A stretch of DNA of 64,000 nucleotides from Manis javanica (lineage: Eukaryota > Chordata > Mammalia > Pholidota > Manidae). The notes under the pieces are model-generated. The model made no database searches. It was not told the DNA's origin and worked only from the letters and a program-made list of their open reading frames with translations. Of this stretch, positions 55,571-64,000 are shown one piece after another; positions within the stretch are counted from its first letter, which is position 1; each line of letters opens with the position of its first letter. Location of the stretch: positions 72,667,001 through 72,731,000 of the forward strand of contig NC_133159.1 of the NCBI RefSeq assembly GCF_040802235.1, in the 5' to 3' direction. Position numbers and translations under genes: made by a program.

Positions 55571-57375
55571 AAAACTTCATTCCTTATCATAGTCACCCAC
55601 TCATCGGCTCACATTTAGCCAAGACACTTGTTCTTCAGCTCTACTCTAAGTGCTTCCACATCCTAGACAGCTTCAACATCCAAGGCTTCTCAGTAACTCA
55701 GCATCCTGCACTCCAGTGACCTCCACCTCCACCTCAGGCAGACACTTCTTCACATTTTCCTTGTTCCAAACTACTCCGTCTCTGAAAATCCAGTTCCAAT
55801 ATTTAATTTTTAGGCTATGACCTCTCACCAGTCCTACTCTTCCATTCCTTAACACCTATCATTACTGTCCTCCCACCTTTACAATTTTTTATTATCTGAT
55901 TAGGAAAAAATTGGAAGTAATACAATTTCATGAGAATAAGTGAAAAATTATTACTATTTCCTCCATCTCTACCAAGCCATGTAGGCTTCTCCATGATCAG
56001 ATCAACATGTGTGAACTTACATGCACAAACAGAGACATACCAGTTTTGATAACAAAAAGTGAATCATACTGAACACATATTTGGTGACTTTTCTTAACCT
56101 AAAAATAAAAATCATGAACAAATCTCAAGGCAGCAAATACAGATAGAATTCATTCCTTAAACTGATGCACACTATTCCCCGTACAGATGCTGACTGTGGT
56201 TCGCTTCCAAAGAGGACGTCACTTGCCTGCTGCAACAAACTTGTAGACCCCAGAGGACCTCAAAGCAGGCTCTTCAGTGGAGCTAACTGCTTCTAATATT
56301 GGTAGTTGGAAAAGAACTTATGCTTGTGACTGAAAAAATCTGGGAACAGAACAGTTTCTCAGAGCACTTCAGCAGAACTCTCAGGTCCATGAGAACTGAA
56401 GCCATCAGCCTTGCAACTCTTGGCTTGCTACTGCCCAAGAAATGTGCGAGGCAGACGGCTGGAAGGTACTGAGGGGACCACAGCCAGGGGCAGGCCAAGG
56501 AAAACTCAGGCTTTCCCGGGGACTCAGACAGAAAGGCAGCCCCCAGACAGAAATAGGAGACACCTTCTGAAGCAGGATCCATGGAAGAAGGAGAAGAGAA
56601 TTTTACTGAAAATATAATGGAATTTTAGCACTGAAAACAAAAAAGCAAATCCCAACACTTTCAGGAACTAAAAAATGTGATTTCTTAGTTAGAAATTCAT
56701 ATCCAACAGAAAAAGGGAATGACTGCCCTTCAGAACTATATTAGTGGTCAGAAAAATCAGGTGGAAGAAATACTTCAAAAGAAACCCAGTGATGGATACA
56801 CTGAGGGAAAAGGCAAATTGGGCAAAGTCAGACCCAGGAGACAAAACAAGGAAAAGGAACACGTGAAAAGGTAATAATCACACAAATAATGGAAGAAAAC
56901 TTTTAGAACTTAACAAAGTCATGAGGCCCTGCTATCAGGGATAAAGACAAAATTCTGCTAGACTGTTAGTGCCCTGGGACAAGGGCTTTCTTGGGTGATG
57001 GGAAGCTGCAGACAGAGACACTGCTTAGGGACCCCAGGGCACTGACTCCAGGCACCCCTGACACTAAGTGTGTTTCACACATCAGCTTCACATGGGAACA
57101 GTAAGCACACAGATGGTTAAAGTTCTAGGGTCTGGCAAATTTCCTTTGTTGTTCTGTGTCACTAGCATGTGAGTACCAAACCTTAGGGACTTTGTGGTAG
57201 TCATTTCCTTCCAGTCTACCTTACACAGAGCAGGTACTGATTTTAAATGCTATATGCACAAATTACTTTATTAAAAATAAAAAATATAAAAAAAGAACAT
57301 ATTTATAGATGAGGTAAATGCACAAGTGTCAAAAGAAACTCATCTTTATTTATGAAATGTACATAAAAGTAGTAT
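55571..57375. other. unassigned 1.8 kb
   Basis: Contains a more GC-rich part (56200-56600) with a 99-aa minus and a 68-aa plus frame. Neither has a domain or splice support. No repeat recognised. Confidence 0.35.
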
Positions 57376-57379
57376 GGTC

Positions 57380-57550
57380 ATAGTTAAAAGTAGAAACTCT
57401 AGGTGCCTGACACCTACTACCTGGGTGGCCTTGGGCAAATTAAAGTAAATGAGATAAACAGCACCTATCTCATCAGGCACATGTGCCCACACAGAACTCT
57501 GTCTGGCAGAAAGCAAGTTCTCAGTAAATAACAGCAGTGTCACCTATGCC
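57380..57550 (+). repeat. MIR SINE fragment
   Basis: 'acctgggtggccttgggcaa' and 'agcacctatctcatcaggca' follow sense MIR. Confidence 0.7.
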
Positions 57551-57579
57551 TGTGCTTTTAACGAGAAAACAAAACTGTA

Positions 57580-57870
57580 CACAGAACTTACATCATAGAA
57601 TCAGGAGACTTAAGTTCAAATGCTGAGTTTAAAACTTAAGGAGTTTTACATAATAGCCCCTGTAGTTAATTCCCCTATGCTTACATTTTTTTATATCTAG
57701 AATAGAAATATGAATACCTGCCTCTTTCAACATCCATCCATCTATCCACAAACATCAACTGAGTATCTATTATATACCAGATATTGTGTTTGGCTAAAAT
57801 AGAAATATGAATACAATACAGGTTTGTCCTTAAGGAGCTCATGGTCTAGTGAGCAACCCTCAAGACCCTT
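57580..57870 (+). repeat. MIR-like fragment followed by ancient repeat
   Basis: 57580-57725 is weak MIR text. 57730-57865 ('gagtatctattatataccag', 'ccttaaggagctcatggtct') is the same ancient repeat family as at 55130 and 59930. Confidence 0.5.
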
Positions 57871-58319
57871 AGTTTCCTTTCATGTGAGTATTTCTTGAGG
57901 CTCCCTTTCCCATAGGAGACAAGACAGGACCACAAGCATCAAGCATATGTTTTAGTACCACATGCATTATCATTTTTTTACAAAGACAATGCTAATATTC
58001 TTAGAAATTGTTGAGCAAAAATTGGGGCCAGTTTCTGAAATAACTATATTTTGCTATTTGAAGAAAAATACTTTTAAGCAGTTGGGTCATTGGGAAGGTG
58101 CCCTTATAAAGAAACAATGCACGCCAACATGTTTTTTTTTTTTTTTACCTATTACTATCACTTGGTATTTAACAGCTATGACTTAAAATTCTATATTTAA
58201 AACCTCACAGAAATTATAATGGCATCTGAGCATATACCTGAAACAATATTAAGTACATTGAGACATTTGGTATCTTTAGAAGGTATGTAATTATACCATT
58301 ATTAAAAATTAATATGCAG
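57871..58319. other. unassigned, downstream of ODF2L
   Basis: AT-rich, with a poly(T) run at about 58131-58146. Could be part of a longer ODF2L 3' UTR. Confidence 0.35.
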
Positions 58320-58754
58320 AATATTTTCCTTTATTAAATATTATATGTATGTATGTATAAGTGTAAAGCAATTATAAACATTATTTAAAAATCATGTATT
58401 TGGCTCATAACTGGCCTAAATTTATTATAAATTCTCTTGAATGGTGGCTTACAGACAGTCATAAAGAATGGATCTGGTTTCTTTGGTGTGGGTGTGTGAA
58501 AAATACTCTAAAAACTGATACAACTTAAACAGGAATTAAATCAGAGCTAAGTGAAAATTATCCAGCAATATGGAATACTAACATCTATCTTCTTTGAAAG
58601 TTCAATTGTATAAAAAAATTGTTTCGAATGTATTTACATAAAAACTCTAATACTACCACCCATAAATCATTTAATATAACAAATAACAGTTTTTTACCTA
58701 ATAATTTTTTATACTCATAGTAAAAGCCTATTGCCTATAGCAAATAAAGACAAT
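58320..58754 (-). other. ODF2L: ODF2L 3' UTR (extent uncertain)
   Basis: This is sequence downstream of the TAA in the minus-strand transcript. Minus-strand polyadenylation signals are ATTAAA at 58675-58670, AATAAA at 58426-58421 and AATAAA at 58335-58330. I cannot tell which is used, so the lower boundary is a guess. No repeat is obvious in the interval. Confidence 0.5.
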
Positions 58755-58883
58755 TTATCCAAACATTGTTACATAAGAAGTTTTAAGAAACTGTAAATAA
58801 TTCTTAATACTCTCATTCTGATTCTCTGACTTTTCAAGACTATGTTGTATTTCTTTCAAACATACTTCCTGATGTTGTGCTTT
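58755..58883 (-). CDS. ODF2L: ODF2L last coding exon with stop codon
   Basis: This terminal coding exon has 129 nt: 42 codons plus TAA at 58757-58755. The acceptor is TTTTCTTTTATTTAG immediately above 58883, with a good pyrimidine tract. Entry is in phase 0, which matches the phase-0 donor of the exon at 61200. The peptide begins [11 protein letters not shown] and ends [15 protein letters not shown]. It is a charged helical segment without Pro, as expected for the end of a coiled-coil protein. I remember this tail as that of ODF2L/BCAP. The chance that two unrelated frames, phases and splice sites agree this way is small. The gene name is less certain than the exon. No signal peptide or membrane segment is present. 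Confidence 0.87.
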
Positions 58884-59869
58884 CTAAATAAAAGAAAAGA
58901 AATAAAGACAATCAATAAGGACATTCAGATAAGAGTAAAATAATAGAAAAATGCATATATATGTTGAATATATGATTTTTAATTCTTTAAAAGAAAGAAT
59001 CCTAATATCTGATGTGTTCATTAACTTACCTTAGAGCTCACTTTTCTTTAAAATCCACAATACTTAAGGCATATAATGGTTGATCTCTACTGTGATATGG
59101 TTTCTTATAATACACATTCACTTAGCACCACATTATATTTAGCATGATTAGCTTAATAAATTAGTTTTATTTAAAACTGTTATAATTAACTTCCATTATA
59201 TTTAACATTCCATATTTTAATACTGGTTTACCATTTTTTCTGCCTAAAAGTTCGTACTTTATGCCATAGGAATGACTTTTCCTGTCTTAAAAATTGACAA
59301 AATTCTAGTCTTGAAAAATACGGACATTTTACATTTAGAATCCTGTAAAAAAAATAAACTCATACTATTAATAGAGCACTCTTAAGTAGGTGTTCTCTGA
59401 GGAAAAAAATTTTAAATCCAATATTTTTTTAAAATACTCAGCCACATATAAATTCCCAAGTAGATCTGTTCACTGAAAATACTTAAAAACAGGCTGCAAA
59501 TATCATCTAGCTTCCAGGTAAAATGTAGTAATGTTAAGAAAAAATATCTTATTTCCTTCCCATCAGGTGTTCAGTGGTATCTGATACCCTCTGAGATTGA
59601 GTGATGCCCCTCAGGGGAAGTAGAATGGTATGGAGCAATGTGGCAGGCTACGGTACACAAAGTCACAGAATGGATATAGGGATTCTTTATGGAATTTCTT
59701 GCTCAACAATTTTGTACTCAATTTTACTCAACAATTTGGAGAGAAAAACATTAATACAAACACACTTGTAGGGTGGGATGCGAAATGTGCTTAGATTTTA
59801 AGATAATAGAGGAGACTCCAAAGACATTCCAGGCTTTAGGAAGGTTGGCCTCAGTTAGCTGCTGAGGTC

Positions 59870-60040
59870 CCCTTGGATCTGTTCATCCATTCCACCCCAC
59901 CGCTGGAGCACCTAGGCAGAAAATCTAGAGGCCTGCTACTGTGGGAAGGGCACTCTGGAAGACATGGGGATACAATCAAGTGGGAGACAGGCCCTCAGGA
60001 TGCTTACAATTCAAATGAGCTAAGGCATGAATTCAAAATA
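59870..60040 (+). repeat. ancient repeat in ODF2L intron
   Basis: 'gaagacatggggatacaatc' and 'caggccctcaggatgcttac' resemble the same family as 55130 and 57740. Confidence 0.45.
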
Positions 60041-60361
60041 AATACTGAGCCACCCACTTAACTGTCCCCTCGAAGAGACAGAACACAAATTCATTTTTCA
60101 GCAATGTCTAAATCTACACTTAGAACTCTAGATTGTTACTACTGTAAAAATTATAAGGTTTAATAACCCATCAAATCTTAACCCTATTTATTTTGGCAGC
60201 TTTAGCCAAGTATGGGAATAGCAAAACTCATCTTGGTATACCCATTTAATTATTTCAGCAGCTTCAATTACACAAAGAATATCACACATATGTTACAATA
60301 CCAGAAACTCTTACGGTGAGTTAAAAAATAGTTTAGAATAATGGGAAAGCCTGTGCTTTTT

Positions 60362-60434
60362 AAATAAATCACCCTGGAACTTTCGTTAGTGTGTTTTATT
60401 CTAATTAAATCAACCTGGAACTTTTGTTAGTGAT
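60362..60434 (+). repeat. 41-bp tandem duplication in ODF2L intron
   Basis: aaatcaccctggaactttcg at 60366 and aaatcaacctggaacttttg at 60407 (period 41), both followed by 'ttagtg'. A weaker third trace lies near 60446-60482. Confidence 0.75.
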
Positions 60435-61199
60435 AAAATTGAACTAAATCAATGCCTAAAATCATTTCACTTTGGAACTTTCCAGATTTTCAACTGTTTA
60501 GACACTTCAGAATGAAAAAATAGTTTTCATGGAGTCTCCAACTCCTGGAAAAAATTAACTATCATTATTTTCTATGTCACTGCTAAGTAGATAGTAGATA
60601 GTTTTCAAGTAATTTAATCATGACTAGTGCCAACACTTTATATTTAGGAAAAAAATTAAAAGACTAATTAAACAAAGCCAATTTGGTCTTCTCATTTCAT
60701 GGCCAAGCAGACCAAAGCATCCATCTTATATGCAGATGTAACAATGCTGAATATTTACTTACTGCCAACTTATAACTTTCTAAAATTTAGTATTCATTAT
60801 TCAAGATAGATATCAAAATCTAATTCCTAATAACAGTTCAGAATGTATATCTTGCAAGAATAAAAAATTTATACCAGAAAGAAAATAAGCAGATTATATC
60901 TGAAACTTTCTTTAAGCAGCTGTCATGCAAAAGCAATATGCAGGGGAAGAGCCCAATGAGACTTTGGGGGAAATGGAACAGAAACTACCAAGGATACAGA
61001 ATAATAATTTTTTGGCATAATCCTGACATTTTTATTTTTTATGATTTACATTGTTATTTTAATTTTATCAGTAAAGCAATAGGCATGATTCCCCTCACTT
61101 CGTACTTTAACTGTTTAACTGCTTAACTGTTTAACATGGTAAAAATGTTAATTACTAATTAATTTTTATGAAAACTTATTAAGCCATACTAATACTTAC

Positions 61200-61325
61200 A
61201 TTGTTCATTTTGCAAACAAGTTGATTTTGTTCTTCATTTTTCTTCCTAAGCTCAGTTTCCAGATCTAATATTTTAGTCTGCAAAGCCCTTTCTCTAGATG
61301 ACATTTTCTCTATTTCTTCAGAAAC
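61200..61325 (-). CDS. ODF2L: ODF2L penultimate coding exon (coiled coil)
   Basis: This is an internal exon of 126 nt (42 codons) on the minus strand. The upstream intron ends ...ATTACAG just above 61325, and the downstream intron begins GTAAGT at 61199-61194. Both splice sites are in phase 0. The translation starts [10 protein letters not shown] and contains [18 protein letters not shown], a charged heptad-like stretch typical of a coiled coil. I recognise it as the C-terminal region of outer dense fiber protein 2-like (BCAP), a centriole/basal-body protein that restrains ciliogenesis. That assignment is from memory. The exon itself rests on the open frame, the splice sites, and the fit with the next exon at 58883. 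It is followed by a 2316-bp intron. Upstream exons are not in the window. If the donor were not used, translation would end after six intronic codons (VSISMA then stop). Confidence 0.88.
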
Positions 61326-61560
61326 CTGTAATTTTCATTAAAAGAGCAAAATAATCAAATATGCATTCTTTAAAGTATGACTTAAAGCCTTGACATAGTT
61401 ATACTGTACCTCTTTTTTTCAAGGAGATATTAATTAGATGTTAATTAGAAAATGTTTAAACATGTTCTACCTTGAAGCATACACAGCATAAATATGTATA
61501 CTTTTTTACACATATAAATATGTGAGTATCTGCAAAATTCACTTAAGATGGAAGAGGTAT

Positions 61561-61797
61561 CTGAGGGGTATTATGTTTAGTACACATGGTGTGGGGGATC
61601 ACAGGGAGAACAGTGTATCACAGAGACGGGACATAGTGGATCTCTGGCAACTTGCTGTACTGATGGACAGTGACTGCATTGGGGTATGGGTGGGGACTTG
61701 ATAATATTAGGTAAATGTAGTAACCACATTGTTTTTTCATGTGAAACCTTCATAAGAGTGTATATCAATCATACCTTAATAAAAAATTAAAATAAAA
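61561..61797 (+). mobile_element. 5'-truncated L1 3' UTR in ODF2L intron
   Basis: Matches the 3' UTR plan of L1 copies A and B ('gtactgatggacagtgactg', 'ggggacttgataat', 'tagtaaccacattg') and ends in an A-rich tail after 'accttaat'. A perfect 16-bp duplication aagatggaagaggtat lies at 61545-61560 and 61798-61813. Antisense to the gene. Confidence 0.9.
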
Positions 61798-61813
61798 AAG
61801 ATGGAAGAGGTAT

Positions 61814-62769
61814 ATGCATTTGTACTAATATGTCTTAGATAGGAGTTTTCCCAATTCTGTATTTTTATAACCTATTGATACCAATTGCCTTGCTTTACCG
61901 TATTTACATCCACCATTGTGTCTAGAGTGGTAGAAAGTTCTCATTCGGTGCTGATGATAGACTTGGATGGACAGAATTGGAGGCAGGGCAGGTGATACAT
62001 ACAGTTAACTCACACACAACAAGAAATTGGGTTTTCATTCATTCACTTCCCAAGTGGTCTGAATTTGAGTTTTCATATTTCTCCACTTATTTTAAAGAAA
62101 GTCTAGCTTAGCTATGTTCATACCAAGGATTCAGATATGCAGTAGCCTATTTGCAAGAATGTTGGTTTGGAGCCACAAGAATGAGAGTGGAGGCAGGGAC
62201 TAGTTCAGGAGCAAGAAGCTAGTGGCATGGACTGTCCTCTAATCTAACTCCGTTCTAAGTTATCAGAAAGTGGTTTACAAAGATTTCTTGTGTGCAAATT
62301 CCAAGGGCAATTGTGAGTGACAGATGCTAGCAAGATCTGAAGCTTTGGAGAAAAAGCCCTCAAGACAAATACCCATGCCCTTGGCAATGTCCCTCAGTGT
62401 GGACAATGCTGACATGGTGGCCCCCACCCTGTGGCAGGAACTACAGACAGCTCCATCTTCTACTGGAGCAGGAGAGAAAGGAGAGCCCAGGTGCATTTTG
62501 GGGGACTCTGGACACTTTTGAAAAGACATCTGGGAGCACCTAGCATTTCCAAAGTTCCTTAGGCTGTACCCACGATAAAATCACTTATTTTCCTCCCAAA
62601 GTTTGGTGGGGCTGAGAAATTTGGATTACATTTCTACCACTGGTAGTACATTTTACTATACTATTTTGCTTTTGTTCAACGATGTGTTTTTAAAACTGAA
62701 CTGAATTGGCTTCCCAAAGTTAAAAAAATCAAAATAATAAAAGTCTGGACTGCAGATTTATATCTGAGA
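61814..62769. other. unassigned, ODF2L intron
   Basis: Upstream of the 61325 acceptor, so intronic. Opposed 84- and 65-aa frames at 62275-62529 have no domain and no splice signals. Confidence 0.4.
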
Positions 62770-62925
62770 GTCATTAGTGAACAATTTGTTCTTAGCATCA
62801 TTCAATTCCGTGAGGAAATTTATCATCCCCATTTTACCAATTAAGAAACTCAAGTTTAGAGAAGTCAGGATATAACGTGTTAGTGCTAGAATTCAAATCT
62901 AGTTCTTGCTGGACTCCACAGGCCA
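62770..62925 (-). repeat. MIR SINE
   Basis: Antisense MIR: 'tcatccccattttaccaatt' then 'aagaaactcaagtttagaga' and 'gctagaattcaaatctagtt'. Confidence 0.8.
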
Positions 62926-62974
62926 CTTCATATCATTTCAATACATTTTCAAATCATTTGATAAATGTCCTCTT

Positions 62975-63144
62975 CTTTGAGATCTTCCTGAATCATTTCC
63001 CCTCACGCCCAGGTGGAACTAACCACGCTCTCCAATGTATTTTGTACCCTCCCTCTATTGTAGCCCTTACAGCTGGATGGCATTTGTTTGTTCATACATT
63101 ATCTCCTACTGAACTGTGAGTGTCCTGAGAACAGAGGTCAGGTC
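62975..63144 (+). repeat. L2 LINE 3' fragment, left part
   Basis: 'gagatcttcctgaatcattt', 'tgaactgtgagtgtcctgag' and 'aacagaggtcaggtc' match the L2 3' end. It continues after the solo LTR at 63578. Confidence 0.7.
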
Positions 63145-63572
63145 TGTTGGAGGAGGTCATCAAAAAGACATGACTGCCAGGTGACCCATGAGCTGGACAC
63201 AGGCAACTGGAGGCTCCCCACCCCTCCCTTGTCCTTGCAATGTACATTCTACTTAGCTTCCTCACTCCCAGAAGCTGCTGCGAGGATACAGCCGTTATAT
63301 AAAAATATGGTGTTGAGACCATCTGGACTGGGTATGTGACTGAACCCCATTAAGGCCTCTATATAAACTTTTAAGATTTGGCAGGAGGGTGCAGAAATTT
63401 ACCCATCTTACAGCTACCCAAGACAAGCCTCATAAACATCCCTACTTATTAAACCTACCACTTACCAACCTGGAGTGGTCTGACTCTTTCTTGCTTCTTT
63501 CCCTGACTTCTGCATGTGGGGGCCAGTTTCAGAGTACACTAGGGAAGCTCCCAGAGAGGATGCACACCAACA
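63145..63572 (+). mobile_element. solo LTR, 428 bp, with 5-bp duplication
   Basis: Ends are TGTTGG...CCAACA (perfect inverted termini), flanked by aggtc at 63140-63144 and 63573-63577. TATA box 'ctatataaac' near 63359; ATTAAA-type signal near 63448. It splits an L2 and lies antisense in an ODF2L intron. Family unknown to me. No internal viral sequence. Confidence 0.85.
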
Positions 63573-63577
63573 AGGTC

Positions 63578-63645
63578 TTTTCATCTTTGCAGCTCAAGCA
63601 CCAGCAGAGTGCCTGCTGCACAGTGAGACATTAAATGCTAACCAA
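63578..63645 (+). repeat. L2 LINE 3' fragment, right part
   Basis: 'agagtgcctgctgcacagtg' then 'agacattaaatgctaacc' is the L2 tail ('agtgcctggcacatagtagg'), continuing 62975-63144. Confidence 0.6.
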
Positions 63646-64000
63646 GTGGATTTAACTGGAATTTAATTCTTGCATGTTTTTTTTTAATGCAACAGTATTT
63701 GCCAAAAGAGGGTTGAGCTTTACAGCTCACCAGATCCTGATCAAACCAAAACGTTTAATAATTTGCACGTTTGCTTTGGTTTTATTTTTTTTTAAAGTGG
63801 GGGTAGGGGGGATAAGTCCTGCAAACTGTTTTTCATCTCTACCCTTTACCCTGCCACATCATCATTTATTTAGAGAAGTAACTAACTCTGGACTAGCAAT
63901 ATATCTGTTTAGCTCCAAAAGGGAAAATAAGGTAAAAAACTAAAGGTAATTGCTCCCTTCATCCTGACATTAGAATGAAAACAGTAACTGTAGGTTTGGA
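63646..64000. other. unassigned, ODF2L intron
   Basis: AT-rich with short T runs; nothing recognised. Confidence 0.4.

Larger units (their letters stand above)
58884..61199 (-). other. ODF2L: ODF2L last intron
   Basis: A GT-AG intron of 2316 bp in phase 0. It holds an ancient repeat at about 59870-60040 and a 41-bp tandem duplication near 60362-60434. The rest is AT-rich sequence that I cannot assign. I see no further exon-like open frame with paired splice sites inside it. Confidence 0.8.

Noticed and set aside
56283..56617. 99-aa minus and 68-aa plus frames in a GC-richer block
   Set aside because: Mirror frames without domain, splice sites or recognisable product.
62275..62529. 84-aa minus frame in the ODF2L intron as an extra upstream exon
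   Set aside because: It reads Cys/Ser/Pro-rich rather than coiled coil and has no consensus acceptor and donor around an open block.

Overview
This is a mammalian nuclear genomic window. It is AT-rich, has no bacterial-style gene density, and is packed with LINE-1, MIR, L2, MaLR/MLT2 and LTR copies. The MIR, L2, MLT1 and MLT2 relics indicate a placental mammal. I see no Alu, B1/B2, Bov or Can-SINE copies. The two young L1s and the LTR at 39.0 kb remind me of a laurasiatherian such as a pangolin, but that is from memory and low confidence.

The only host gene I can support lies at the right edge on the minus strand. Two consecutive exons (61325-61200 and 58883-58755) have correct splice signals, are both in phase 0, and end in a TAA. 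They encode the coiled-coil C-terminus of what I believe is ODF2L (BCAP, a basal body/centriole protein). The 5' part of the gene lies beyond 64000. In human, ODF2L is followed by a long intergenic stretch towards COL24A1, which fits the absence of other exons between 1 and 58 kb.

Layout: 0.3-7.2 kb is an ancient L1 split by a younger L1 3' end and an MLT2 LTR. 7.2-8.2 kb holds two copies of one LTR in inverted orientation. 8.4-24 kb is mostly old L1, L2, MIR and MaLR debris between unassigned sequence, with a CpG-rich patch at 19.9-20.2 kb that carries a perfect NRF1-type palindrome. 24.35-30.82 kb is a lineage-specific full-length L1 (copy A). 31.5-39.35 kb is a second full-length L1 (copy B) followed by an envelope-TM/LTR fragment of an endogenous retrovirus, and one 17-bp target-site duplication brackets the whole composite. 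39.4-48.6 kb is old debris and unassigned DNA. 48.6-54 kb is an ancient near-complete L1 with nested insertions. 54-58 kb carries ancient repeats. 58.3-64 kb is the ODF2L 3' end, with L1, L2, MIR and a solo LTR in its intron(s).

Functionally there is one host gene end plus retroelements. Both L1s are disabled by frameshifts and stops. The retroviral TM reading frame is open but truncated and lacks the surface subunit. The main lead is the L1-plus-env-LTR composite, which looks like an RNA-mediated co-insertion.
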